A stretch of DNA of 64,000 nucleotides from the NCBI RefSeq assembly GCF_000346465.2, contig NC_034012.1:18526548-18590547 (forward strand). The letters run 5' to 3'. Below are positions 21,701 to 30,764 of the stretch, in pieces; within the stretch, counting starts at the first letter, position 1; each line of letters begins with the position of its first letter. The translations under genes were made by a program, and so were the position numbers. The stretch is from Prunus persica. Its lineage: Eukaryota; Streptophyta; Magnoliopsida; Rosales; Rosaceae. Below the pieces are notes generated by a model. It worked only from the letters and a program-made list of their open reading frames with translations. It had not been told where the DNA came from and ran no database searches.

Positions 21701-23394
21701 AAGTAGGAAATGAGGTGATTACTAGATTCAGTAGTTTGATGAGAAATAAAATTATAGTTTTTAAGAATGGCACCAGGATTTAAGGGTAATTGAGAAATAG
21801 TTTTATAATCTTTAATCCTTTTTTTAATAGAAATATATTTGTTTTAAAAGCGACCATAGGTTCCCAAGGTTGCCTTCGGAATACATGTTGCCTTCGGATT
21901 AAATGTTGCCTTTGGAAAGAATGTTGGCTACGGAATAAATTGTTGCCTTCGGTTATGATAATGTCCACGAACATAATAGTTGCCTTCGGTTGAGTCAGCA
22001 CGCGTTTGACAATGCCCCACGAGTTTCGGGGATGGTTGAGTCCGTGCGGAGCGAGGAATGTGGATCAGGTTGACTAAATGTCTCCTGAATCCTGTGAGTA
22101 TTTTAGCTCAGGTTGACTTTGTGTTACCGAGGCCTGCGAGGACGTGTCGTTTAGGTGGTACTAGGAATTGAGGGAAACTAAAGGAATTGACGGATATAAT
22201 AAGGGCACACCTACATGGTAGGGAAATCTTTATTTTCAAAGTTTGAACTAATGTGAGAATTTTGTAAATGTGTGAATTACTATATAAAAATAAGTATGCG
22301 TGCCTGTTTTCAGTATGAGTATAGTACGTGTATGTAATTGAGTTTTCTAACTGTTTTTATGGAGGGGTTAGTATGTTCATATGTTATTTTCCAAACCTTT
22401 ATTTTTGTTCACTCACATTTTTCAATGTTTTGCACCCCCAGGCAATAGTCGTGTACCAGAGTGCCACCACATGGCAGTCACCACTCTTTCTTCATCCGTT
22501 TCACTATATATATGTAGGATTTCTTTCGTGATCGAATTATTCTTGTAAATTAATCCAACTAGTATTGCTCTGAGAAATTGCCCTAGGATTGCTGTAACGA
22601 CCTGAGGCCATTTAGTTTTGATATTGGATTGCTGGAAATTATGTTGTTGCATGCTGAACGGTGGAGATATATGTATATATTGCTTTTTGTACGGGTGGAA
22701 ATATTTTGGGAAAGAGTTACAAGGGACACTCTGCTAAATTTTAGGCAAAAGTCAAACTTCAAGAAAATTTAGTTTTTAGTTAGATGGGCAACTCAGTCAT
22801 TTGTGCTCTACACCCGCCAAGTGTCGAACACGCACAAGGTTCGACTCAGATTCCAAAGTGGAATTTGGGTTGTGTCCTGTCAACTATTCTAGTGTCGTGG
22901 GTTCTTTACTACTCTATACGACAGTAGTGTTATAGATACTGTTGTAGTACACTCTCACATAATACGTCAATAAATTTATCTTTACTATCGTGGTACATGA
23001 CTTTAATACAACGCTGTTTTGTAATATACCAACGCGAATCCCATTAAAATTATACGACGTTGATTAAGAACAGTTGGTCATGTTTATCTGGGAGTTAACA
23101 CGGTGGCTATTTTAGCAAACTGTCATTTTTACTTTCTACGTCGATGGCTTCATACCTGATGTCGTTGTTTTTGGGGTAAGAGTTTAAGTCTAAAGAAAAC
23201 CTGTTTAATAAGACGACGCTTTTTAAGTTGGGTGCGTCATGTTTTAGAAATATCTAAACGGATCTCGATTTTTTAGGTGTTTAAGTTACTTATCCACAAC
23301 GATTTTCTATTACCGTTGTCTTTCTAATCACAACGACGTATTTTGTTCTACCATCGTTGTTTTCTGGTCGTTTTTTTCTTTTTTTGTAGTAGTG
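18730..23394. mobile_element. Non-autonomous CACTA transposon, split by a solo LTR
   Basis: The right end TTTTTGTAGTAGTG (23381-23394) is the complement of the CACTACTACAAAAA terminus. Both flanks of the interior are packed with short subterminal motifs such as GACGTGG, CCGTCGT and ACGACGG in both orientations (18768-19600, 19910-20270, 20820-21075, 22895-23380). The left terminus is tentatively the degenerate CCTACAACTGAAAAAATGAC at about 18737. Two internal segments (19620-19930 and 20290-20840) are similar to each other and to part of the CACTA element at 37119-39810. No transposase was found. The LTR at 21099-22882 was inserted later. Confidence 0.8.
21099..22882 (+). repeat. Tekay-like Gypsy solo LTR (1784 bp) inside the CACTA transposon
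   Basis: The LTR starts TGTAATAACCCGATCC and ends GGGTTGTGTCCTGTCA, with exact 5-bp duplications ACTAT at 21094-21098 and 22883-22887. The TGTAATA(A)CCC start and the ...TGTCA end fit LTRs of the Tekay/Del chromovirus lineage. It is homologous along its length to 49520-52218, including the 'TTGCCTTCGG' repeats (21870-21985), 'GAATTGACGGATAT' and 'TTTTGCACCCCCAGGCA'. No internal domain remains. CACTA sequence continues on both sides. Confidence 0.87.
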
Positions 23395-24159
23395 TGTGAG
23401 ATATTTGACAAACAAACTGGTGCTATTGATTAGTAATCCAAATGTCAGTATCCAAATTAAGTTTGGCAATAAGATTTTTTGTTTGTTTGCTAAGTAGCAG
23501 AAGCATGGAATTATTTAGTATTTAAATCTCCTATAATTTTTTCACATACTACATGTCCAAGCTGTACCATGTAATACTAGGTTGAGGCCAATAAGGTTCT
23601 TCTTGTAATTGTAAAACTTAAAGTTTAGTAATGAAATATAGTCCATGCCAAATGATATTAGACGTAGAGTGCTATATGTGTATGGTATAAATTTTGTTAT
23701 TCTTGTCTAGTTTGTTTTAATGTTCCAAAAATGTTATGTATTGTTTTAATAAAATAAAAAAAATAAATCATTAATATTGGCAATAAAAGCATGAATAGGA
23801 TTAAAATGAAAAGTATGTCTCCAAGCAGTTTTTAAGAGTGGAAAAAAAAGAAGGGTCATTTAACCAAATTTTCTACATTTTTAAATATCTAATAGGGGCA
23901 TGAAATATGTACCATTTCTAAATTAAAAAATGATAGGACTATGATCAGAAAGTTCTAACAACACAACATATTGAATGGACCGACCTTACGGTTTAAATCT
24001 TTCACACTTGGCATGATCTTGGCTCTCTACACTAGACTTGTACGAGTATCTCGTGAGTGATGAAAGTCGAAAAATTATTCAATCATCTCGATGTGCCATG
24101 TTCTGCACTGCAGGTCCCACAAAAGTCGACAGAACACGTGAATGATGAAAGTCGACAAA
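23395..24159. other. AT-rich intergenic sequence with a short duplication
   Basis: No coding sequence was recognised. A segment around 'TGATGAAAGTCGA' with following 'ATTATTCAATCATCTC' at 24057-24092 is repeated at 24143-24164 and, beyond the Copia element, at 28986-29000. This shows a tandem duplication of roughly 85 bp that existed before the Copia insertion. Confidence 0.6.
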
Positions 24160-24164
24160 CTATT

Positions 24165-24373
24165 TATTGAAGATATGGAAAGATTACAAAATATATTGTA
24201 CATTATTTGTTACCTTGTATAGGAATAGTCAACTTCTCTGTTAAGGCTTGTACAAATTAGTGCCTTTAACTTAGGATTTAAATTACCTTCCTTAGGTAGT
24301 CTTATTGGCTATATATATTGGTCTTCTTCTGTATTGCAAATACATAACAAATATACGAGATATTATTTTTACA
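24165..24373 (+). repeat. 5' LTR of the intact Copia element
   Basis: 209 bp beginning TATTGAAGATATGG and ending TTTTTACA. It contains a TATATATATT block near 24311, the likely promoter. The start is unusual in being TA rather than TG; it is fixed by the exact CTATT duplications. Confidence 0.93.
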
Positions 24374-24385
24374 TGGTACCAGAGC
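24374..24385 (+). other. Primer-binding site (initiator tRNA-Met)
   Basis: TGGTACCAGAGC differs by one base from the plant Copia consensus TGGTATCAGAGC and directly abuts the 5' LTR. Confidence 0.9.
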
Positions 24386-24434
24386 CTGTATTGATCCATT
24401 AAAAATTTTCATTCTTCCTACGTTTTTTTCAACC

Positions 24435-27400
24435 ATGTCTGACACTGCCTCCACTGCTTCTTCCAAATCTAATGGGAAGAAATCAGTCAATAAGGACACG
24501 CCGCTGTCCACAGAATATGCGGCTTCTTCTCCCCTTTATTTACATCATTCTGATAATCCTGGTGTGATTCTTGTTACACAGCCGCTGCTTGGTGACAATT
24601 ATCCTACATGGTCTCGCGCCATGAGGATGGCTCTTGACGCCAAAAACAAACTTGGGTTCATTGACGGTAGTATCGCCAAACCTGAGGATGCTTCAACCAA
24701 ATTTCATCAATGGACCAGGTGTAATAGCATGGTTCTATCTTGGATTGTTAACGCTCTCTCTCCCGAGATATCTAATAGTGTTATCTATACCGCTACAGCA
24801 CGCGAAGTTTGGGACGATCTCCGTGAACGTTTTTCTCAAAAGAATGCTCCTAGGATTTTTGAGATTCGTCGCGCCATTGCCAATCATACACAAGGTAACT
24901 CATCCATAGCCTCTTATTATACTATTTTGAAAGGTTATTGGGATGAGTTATCTTCATATATTTCGTTAACCTCTTGCACTTGTGGAGCCTCTCAAACTAG
25001 CATGAATCACATTCAAGAAGAGCATCTCATGCAATTTTTGGCTGGGTTGAACGAATCTTATTTTGGGGTTCGTAGTAATATGCTTCTTCAGGATCCTTTG
25101 CCAACTGTCAATCGTGCCTACTCCTTACTCTTACAAGATGAACGCCAACGTTCTCTTCAACCTGTAATCACAACATCTCTCGATCAATCTGCCATGGCGG
25201 CTAATCGACTGCAGTCTCAGAAACCATTTTATCATTGCAAATTTTGTGATACCGACGGTCACTCAGAATCTCGTTGTCGCAAAAATCCTGCCAGCAAAAA
25301 TTATATGTTTTGCACATTTTGTGATACAGCAGGGCATACACAGTCTCATTGCAAAAAGAAGAATGGGACTGCCAAGACCAATTCTTCTTCCTCACGTACT
25401 ACCTCTACTGGTTCTTTTGTCGCAGCAACCACTAGCACTCCAGCTGCACCAACTCTAACTCATGAACAATACAATCAATTGATTGCCATGTTGCCATCCA
25501 GTAAAAATAATTCTATGGCTAATGTTGCAGGTAACCCATTATGTTTTCATTCTTCATTCAATCTCAGTTCTTGGATAATTGATTCCGGCGCCACCGATCA
25601 CATGGTTTCTAGTTCTAATATGTTAGACAACATGACCACTCTTAATACTGCTCCTATTAAATTACCTACTGGACAAACATCTAATATTACTCATATTGGC
25701 TCTTCCAAACCCTTACCCTCTTTACCTTTACATAATGTCTTATTGGTACCTGATTTTCGTTTTAATCTTCTCTCCGTTAGCAAACTCACTAAGCTACTTA
25801 ATTGTTTTATTACCTTTTATTCTGATCATTGTGTTTTGCAGGACCTGAGTTCGAAGAGGGAGATTGGTAAGGGATTGGAACGTGGTGGTCTTTATTATTT
25901 GGCTCCTGATGTACCCTATATTGCTAATTCCGCTGTTGCTTCCCCGAGTTTCAATCTATGGCACTGGCGCTTAGGTCATCCATCTAAATTTATCCTTCCC
26001 CACCTACAAAATTTTCATTCTACAATTTCTATTCCTAATAATCATGTTTGCACCATTTGCCCTTTGGCTAAACATTGTAGACTTTCTTTTCCCTCAAGTA
26101 CTATTTCAACGAATGCTTGCTTTGATTTGATTCATTGTGATGTGTGGGGTCCTTATTCTATTCCTGCTCTTTCTAGTGCTAAATATTTTTTAACCATAGT
26201 AGATGATTATTCTCGTAGTACTTGGCTTTATTTAATGCAACATAAATCTGAAGTCACTACCTATCTACCTCGTTTTTTTGCTATGATTAAAACACAGTTT
26301 AATCTCACTATTCGCCAAGTTCGTACCGATAATGGAATTGAATTTTTTAATCACACCATTAAACATTTTTTTTCTTCACTTGGTGTCATTCATCAACATA
26401 GTTGTGTGGGAACACCGCAACAAAATGGCGTTGTTGAGCGCAAACATCGTCATCTTTTAAACATTGCTCGTTCTCTTCGTTTCCAATCGAATTTATCTTT
26501 ATCTTTTTGGGGAGATTGTGTTCTTACTGCTACATATTTAATTAATCGTTTGCCCACAAAAATTTTACAAGGAAAAACACCTTATGATGTTCTTTTTGGC
26601 AAGTCGCCATCTTATGCACATTTACGTATTTTTGGTTGCCTTTGTTATGGGCATAATCTTTCCCCTCACTCAAAGTTTGATAAACGAGCCACACCAGGCA
26701 TTTTTATTGGTTATCCACCTTCTCAAAAGGCTTACAAAATTTATGATCTTCACACTAAAAAGGTTTATACTTCACGTGATGTCACTTTCTATGAAACTGT
26801 ATTTCCTTACAATTTATCCCACACAAATACCATGCCTAGCGTCTTACCTCTTCCTATACCAGAATTTGAGCCATCTGACCATGCTACTGCTTCCGCACCT
26901 ACACCACCCCTTAACCCCATTACAGAGACCACACCTTCTCCGTCTCCAATTACCAACCATTCCTCCCCAATATCACATACTTCTTCTCTCCCTCCTATTC
27001 CGTCCTCCTCTCCTCCATCTATCCCAACACCGTCTGACTCTACTCCCCTTCCTCCTCGCCATCGAAAGCCACCAGGTTACCTTAGTGACTACCACTGCTA
27101 CCAATCTCAAGTTGATCTTCCTTCTTCAACTCTGGTTCAACATGGCACCAGGTACCCTTTATCCCATTATTTATCTTATGACAAATTCTCAATTAAACAT
27201 CAAAGTTTTGTTGCTTCTATTACTACCATTGTTGAGCCTAACACTTTTGATGAAGCCACTAAATATCCTGAATGGCGTAAAGCTATGCAAAGTGAACTTG
27301 CTGCCTTGGAAGCTAATCATACATGGACCCTCATGGCCTTGCCTGCTCATAAAAAAGCCATTGGCTGCAAGTGGGTCTATAAAATAAAACGGCATTCTAA

Positions 27401-28769
27401 TGGCACTATTGAACGATACAAAGCTCGCCTCGTTGCCAAGGGATATACGCAAATGGAAGGGATTGATTATCATGAAACTTTTTCTCCTGTTGCCAAGCTT
27501 ACCACTGTTCGTGTTTTATTATCTTTGGCCGCTGCCAAGGGTTGGTGTCTTCAACAATTAGATGTCAACAATGCCTTTCTTCATGGTGATTTACATGAAG
27601 AGGTTTACATGCAGCTCCCTCCAGGTTCTCACGGCAAAGGGGGAAATATGGTGTGCCGTCTTAACAAATCACTTTATGGATTAAAGCAAGCTTCTCGGTG
27701 TTGGTTTGCAAAATTTTCCAAAGCATTACTTGATGCGGGATTTTCTCAATCTAAAGCAGATTACTCCCTTTTCTATCGTCACAAAGGTAAGTCATCAATT
27801 TTCTTACTTGTATATGTCGATGATATTATTATTACAGGTACCGATACTGCTACTATATCAATTATCAACAATTTGTTGCACCAACGTTTTCATTTAAAAG
27901 ACCTTGGTGATTTAAAATACTTCCTTGGGATAGAAGTGTCTCATTCTCCAAAAGGATTGTATTTGAGCCAACGGAAGTATGCACTTGACATTTTGAAAGA
28001 CTCAGGTCTTATTGGTGCACGTCCTACTTTCTTCCCCATGGAACAAAATCTCAAGTTAAACAATGAAGATGGAGAACTATTACATAATCCAGAAACCTAT
28101 AGAAGATTGGTGGGTCGCTTGATATATCTCACCATCACCAGGCCAGACATTGTTCATACAGTTCATATTTTGAGCCAATTCATGCAAAGCCCCCGTACAA
28201 CTCATAAAGATGCTGCAGATCGATTATTACATTATTTGAAAGGGACTCCAGGCCAAGGGATTCTGTTATCATCTTCTAATAATTTTCAATTGAGAGCCTA
28301 CTGTGATTCTAATTGGGCTAGCTGTCCAATGACAAAGAGGTCGACTACAGGTTACTTTGTACTTCTTGGAGAAAGTCCTATCTCATGGAAAACAAAGAAG
28401 CAAGATACTGTATCACGCTCATCAGCCGAAGCAGAATATAGAGCGATGGCTATGGCAACTTGTGAACTCCAATGGTTACGATATTTACTTTATGATCTTG
28501 GTATGTCACACACCACACCAAGCTTACTTTATTGTGACAACCAAGCTGCTTTATACATAGCAGCTAATCCAGTATATCACGAGCGCACCAAGCATATTGA
28601 GATCGATTGTCATGTTGTTCGAGAGAAGATTCAAAATGGTTCTTTACGTACTGCCTATATTCCTTCAACGGAGCAACTCGCAGATGTCTTTACCAAGTCT
28701 TTAGGTAAAGATCAATTCCAACGACTCAAAAACAAGCTGGGTATTCTTGATCTCCATACTCCAGCTTGA
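24435..28769 (+). CDS. Copia Gag-Pol polyprotein, 1444 aa, intact
   Basis: The protein makes everything the element needs to replicate through a cytoplasmic virus-like particle. Domains in order: UBN2-type gag (about 40-250); two CCHC zinc knuckles, 'CKFCDTDGHSESRC' (268) and 'CTFCDTAGHTQSHC' (293); aspartic protease 'WIIDSGATDHM' (380); GAG-pre-integrase with a 'WHWRLGHPS' start; integrase core with D-D-E residues in 'LIHCDVWGP', 'VRTDNGIEFF' and 'QQNGVVERKH' (about 570-667); a Ser/Pro-rich linker (about 800-880); reverse transcriptase with 'YVDDIIITG' (about 1126); RNase H with 'AYCDSNWAS' and 'SRSSAEAEYRAMA'. All catalytic residues visible are intact. Two CCHC knuckles is one more than many plant Copia proteins have. 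The start is the first ATG of the frame, 61 bp after the LTR. Confidence 0.96.
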   Translation: MSDTASTASSKSNGKKSVNKDTPLSTEYAASSPLYLHHSDNPGVILVTQPLLGDNYPTWSRAMRMALDAKNKLGFIDGSIAKPEDASTKFHQWTRCNSMVLSWIVNALSPEISNSVIYTATAREVWDDLRERFSQKNAPRIFEIRRAIANHTQGNSSIASYYTILKGYWDELSSYISLTSCTCGASQTSMNHIQEEHLMQFLAGLNESYFGVRSNMLLQDPLPTVNRAYSLLLQDERQRSLQPVITTSLDQSAMAANRLQSQKPFYHCKFCDTDGHSESRCRKNPASKNYMFCTFCDTAGHTQSHCKKKNGTAKTNSSSSRTTSTGSFVAATTSTPAAPTLTHEQYNQLIAMLPSSKNNSMANVAGNPLCFHSSFNLSSWIIDSGATDHMVSSSNMLDNMTTLNTAPIKLPTGQTSNITHIGSSKPLPSLPLHNVLLVPDFRFNLLSVSKLTKLLNCFITFYSDHCVLQDLSSKREIGKGLERGGLYYLAPDVPYIANSAVASPSFNLWHWRLGHPSKFILPHLQNFHSTISIPNNHVCTICPLAKHCRLSFPSSTISTNACFDLIHCDVWGPYSIPALSSAKYFLTIVDDYSRSTWLYLMQHKSEVTTYLPRFFAMIKTQFNLTIRQVRTDNGIEFFNHTIKHFFSSLGVIHQHSCVGTPQQNGVVERKHRHLLNIARSLRFQSNLSLSFWGDCVLTATYLINRLPTKILQGKTPYDVLFGKSPSYAHLRIFGCLCYGHNLSPHSKFDKRATPGIFIGYPPSQKAYKIYDLHTKKVYTSRDVTFYETVFPYNLSHTNTMPSVLPLPIPEFEPSDHATASAPTPPLNPITETTPSPSPITNHSSPISHTSSLPPIPSSSPPSIPTPSDSTPLPPRHRKPPGYLSDYHCYQSQVDLPSSTLVQHGTRYPLSHYLSYDKFSIKHQSFVASITTIVEPNTFDEATKYPEWRKAMQSELAALEANHTWTLMALPAHKKAIGCKWVYKIKRHSNGTIERYKARLVAKGYTQMEGIDYHETFSPVAKLTTVRVLLSLAAAKGWCLQQLDVNNAFLHGDLHEEVYMQLPPGSHGKGGNMVCRLNKSLYGLKQASRCWFAKFSKALLDAGFSQSKADYSLFYRHKGKSSIFLLVYVDDIIITGTDTATISIINNLLHQRFHLKDLGDLKYFLGIEVSHSPKGLYLSQRKYALDILKDSGLIGARPTFFPMEQNLKLNNEDGELLHNPETYRRLVGRLIYLTITRPDIVHTVHILSQFMQSPRTTHKDAADRLLHYLKGTPGQGILLSSSNNFQLRAYCDSNWASCPMTKRSTTGYFVLLGESPISWKTKKQDTVSRSSAEAEYRAMAMATCELQWLRYLLYDLGMSHTTPSLLYCDNQAALYIAANPVYHERTKHIEIDCHVVREKIQNGSLRTAYIPSTEQLADVFTKSLGKDQFQRLKNKLGILDLHTPA

Positions 28770-28776
28770 GGGAGAA

Positions 28777-28985
28777 TATTGAAGATATGGAAAGATTACA
28801 AAATATATTGTACATTATTTGTTACCTTGTATAGGAATAGTCAACTTCTCTGTTAAGGCTTGTACAAATTAGTGCCTTTAACTTAGGATTTAAATTACCT
28901 TCCTTAGGTAGTCTTATTGGCTATATATATTGGTCTTCTTCTGTATTGCAAATACATAACAAATATACGAGATATTATTTTTACA
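28777..28985 (+). repeat. 3' LTR of the intact Copia element
   Basis: Identical to the 5' LTR. It directly follows the polypurine tract TTGAGGGAGAA. Its right end lies about 170 bp from the TATA box of the downstream cysteine-rich gene. Confidence 0.93.
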
Positions 28986-29157
28986 CTATTCAATTATCTC
29001 TCTCCTCAGCTTCCCATGCATGCATGTAATTTTGTACGTACCTTCATGTGTTCAACTGCATTATGAACACCTAATCTGCATATGCTGGTGCGTTGATCTT
29101 ATTGTGCACACGTATGTAATATGTGTATATCATCTGCATGCTGTACTGCTTCTGCTC

Positions 29158-29164
29158 TATAAAT
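29158..29164 (+). promoter_or_regulatory. TATA box of the cysteine-rich protein gene
   Basis: TATAAAT lies 91 bases upstream of the chosen ATG. A (GA)n run at 29207-29242 occupies the presumed 5' untranslated region. Confidence 0.7.
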
Positions 29165-29204
29165 TTCTCTAGCCTTCCTCCTTCCCTGTTTGCAATATAT
29201 AGTA

Positions 29205-29244
<40 letters not shown>

Positions 29245-29248
29245 GAGG

Positions 29249-30189
29249 ATGTTGAAGATGGTGGTGCTGAAGATGACTTTGTTGTTGATGGTAGCTGCGG
29301 CAGCATTAACTGATGCTCGCTTGGACATATTTAAGAGGCAATATATGCTAATTACCAACTCGAAAGAAAAACCAGCATCAATTCCATATAAAGATTGCAT
29401 CCAATCCTGTGAAACCTGCGCTTGTACCCTTATTTATCCACCTGAGTTAGCAACGTGTATTTGCCTCCTTTCTACCACGGTGGCCGACAAACCAGCCATC
29501 CAGAAATACGGTAACCAGTTACTTATTATTTATATTTTCATAATAATTTTTTAGTTCATTAATATAGTTTCTCAGGCTATAAATTATTAATTACTCAACG
29601 TTCATATACCACCCACGTTGTAGTGTTCCAAATTCATCCAAATGATATAGAACACATGTTACGTTATGCTTAATATATAGTTTGTACAATGTTATGATTT
29701 GGATGGTTTTGTAACAACACGTCGGCATGTTAGATGGTATCTGAGATACACAAAATATATAATTTTTTCTGTTACAATATAAGAACTAATATATCATGAT
29801 ATATTCCACAGAACAAGCTGCAGAAAAACAAGTAGCTATTCCATATAAACAATGCATTGAATCTTGTGGAACATGCGCTTGCACACTTGATTTTCCAATT
29901 GAATTATCGGACTGCATTTGTCTCCAGAAGCTGACAATCCAAGACTCTGGTAATTAAATAGCAAAAATTCTCCAGAACTTGTAAAATTCAGAAACCAAGT
30001 ATTGATAATGATGATGTTGTGCACACAGGTTCTGCAGAAATGAGCGACAAAAAATATGCACGCCTGATTCCGTATAGCGAATGCATCCAGTCGTGTAAAA
30101 ATTGCGCTTGCACGATGATTTGGCCTCCTCAGTTGTCAAAGTGTGTTTGCCTCGGTAACAACCAGCTTCCGCAAATCATTGACCACTAG
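29249..30189 (+). CDS. Secreted cysteine-rich protein with three exon-encoded modules (186 aa)
   Basis: The model has exons 29249-29510, 29812-29949 and 30029-30189, with GT-AG introns that are all in phase 1. The start at 29249 gives a signal peptide: 'MLKMVVLKMTLLLMVAAAA' followed by a likely cleavage region near 'TDARLD'. Each exon encodes one module with the spacing C-x3-C-x2-C-x-C-T, a hydrophobic/proline segment, then C-x-C: 'CIQSCETCACTLIYPPEL', 'CIESCGTCACTLDFPIEL', 'CIQSCKNCACTMIWPPQL'. Every module is preceded by an Ile-Pro-Tyr motif. Six cysteines per module suggest three disulfides. The 'C-x-C-T...P' core recalls the Bowman-Birk inhibitor loop, but the spacing differs and no inhibitory function can be claimed. 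The protein probably acts outside the cell or in the vacuole. Symmetric phase-1 exons point to growth by exon duplication. I do not recognise a named family. Confidence 0.82.
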
Positions 30190-30764
30190 AGACGAGCGCA
30201 CTGCCCTCACCAATTAAGCTTATGATATCAACAACTAATTAACAAGCCCACAATTTCAGCTACTTATGATATCATCAAATAAGTAAACCGAGGACCTTCT
30301 CCAAAATAATAATAATCATGCTCTGGTTTTCCTTTGCCTTATTAAGATATGTTAAGGCTCTTTATGTCAGTGCATGTATTCGGTGTTATATATGCCATAT
30401 ATATGCTATTAAGGCTTATTTTTATTTATTTAATTTCTTTTTGTTGGTATTTATTTTAAATTTATGTCTTTGGCCAAATCACTCTCTTGATGTGTTAGGA
30501 ATTTCGCACCGTATCCCTAATCAGAGATCGCATGCATAACGGGGACAAACGATGAAGGAATATGAGTAATGCGGTTTCAGAACGAGAAATTATAAAATGG
30601 TATTATTATTCACCTGTTTTATATTTGTTCATGTGATGGTGGGATGAAGTTCCCCATTGTCTTGAAAATCATGGACTGGTCAACAAGTCAACTTTTTTTT
30701 GTGTGCGAGCATGCCACTGCTAGTAATGAAAATCTTAACAGACTTCTTAAAAATAAATAACTTG
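30190..30764. other. 3' flank of the cysteine-rich gene; no gene seen
   Basis: AT-rich sequence that should contain the 3' UTR (AATAATAATAA near 30306). No conserved coding sequence or repeat could be identified. Confidence 0.5.

Larger units (their letters stand above)
24165..28985 (+). mobile_element. Intact, young Ty1/Copia retrotransposon (4821 bp)
   Basis: Two 209-bp LTRs (24165-24373 and 28777-28985) are identical by eye at every base. Target duplications CTATT flank the element at 24160-24164 and 28986-28990. A perfect-length PBS (TGGTACCAGAGC, 24374-24385) follows the 5' LTR and a polypurine tract (TTGAGGGAGAA, 28766-28776) precedes the 3' LTR. One uninterrupted polyprotein frame fills the interior. 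Identical LTRs mean very recent insertion, because both copies are made from one template at integration. Size and short LTRs fit the Ale lineage, but that was not tested by phylogeny. It is potentially autonomous. Confidence 0.95.

Noticed and set aside
26584..27387. 267-residue open frame inside the intact Copia element
   Set aside because: It overlaps the integrase-RT part of the real polyprotein in another frame and is Leu/Pro-rich only because of that codon usage; no family resemblance.
29249..30189. Calling the cysteine-rich gene a Bowman-Birk inhibitor
   Set aside because: The C-x-C-T...PP core is suggestive, but cysteine spacing and number per module differ and no clear P1 residue pattern is shared, so the name would overclaim.
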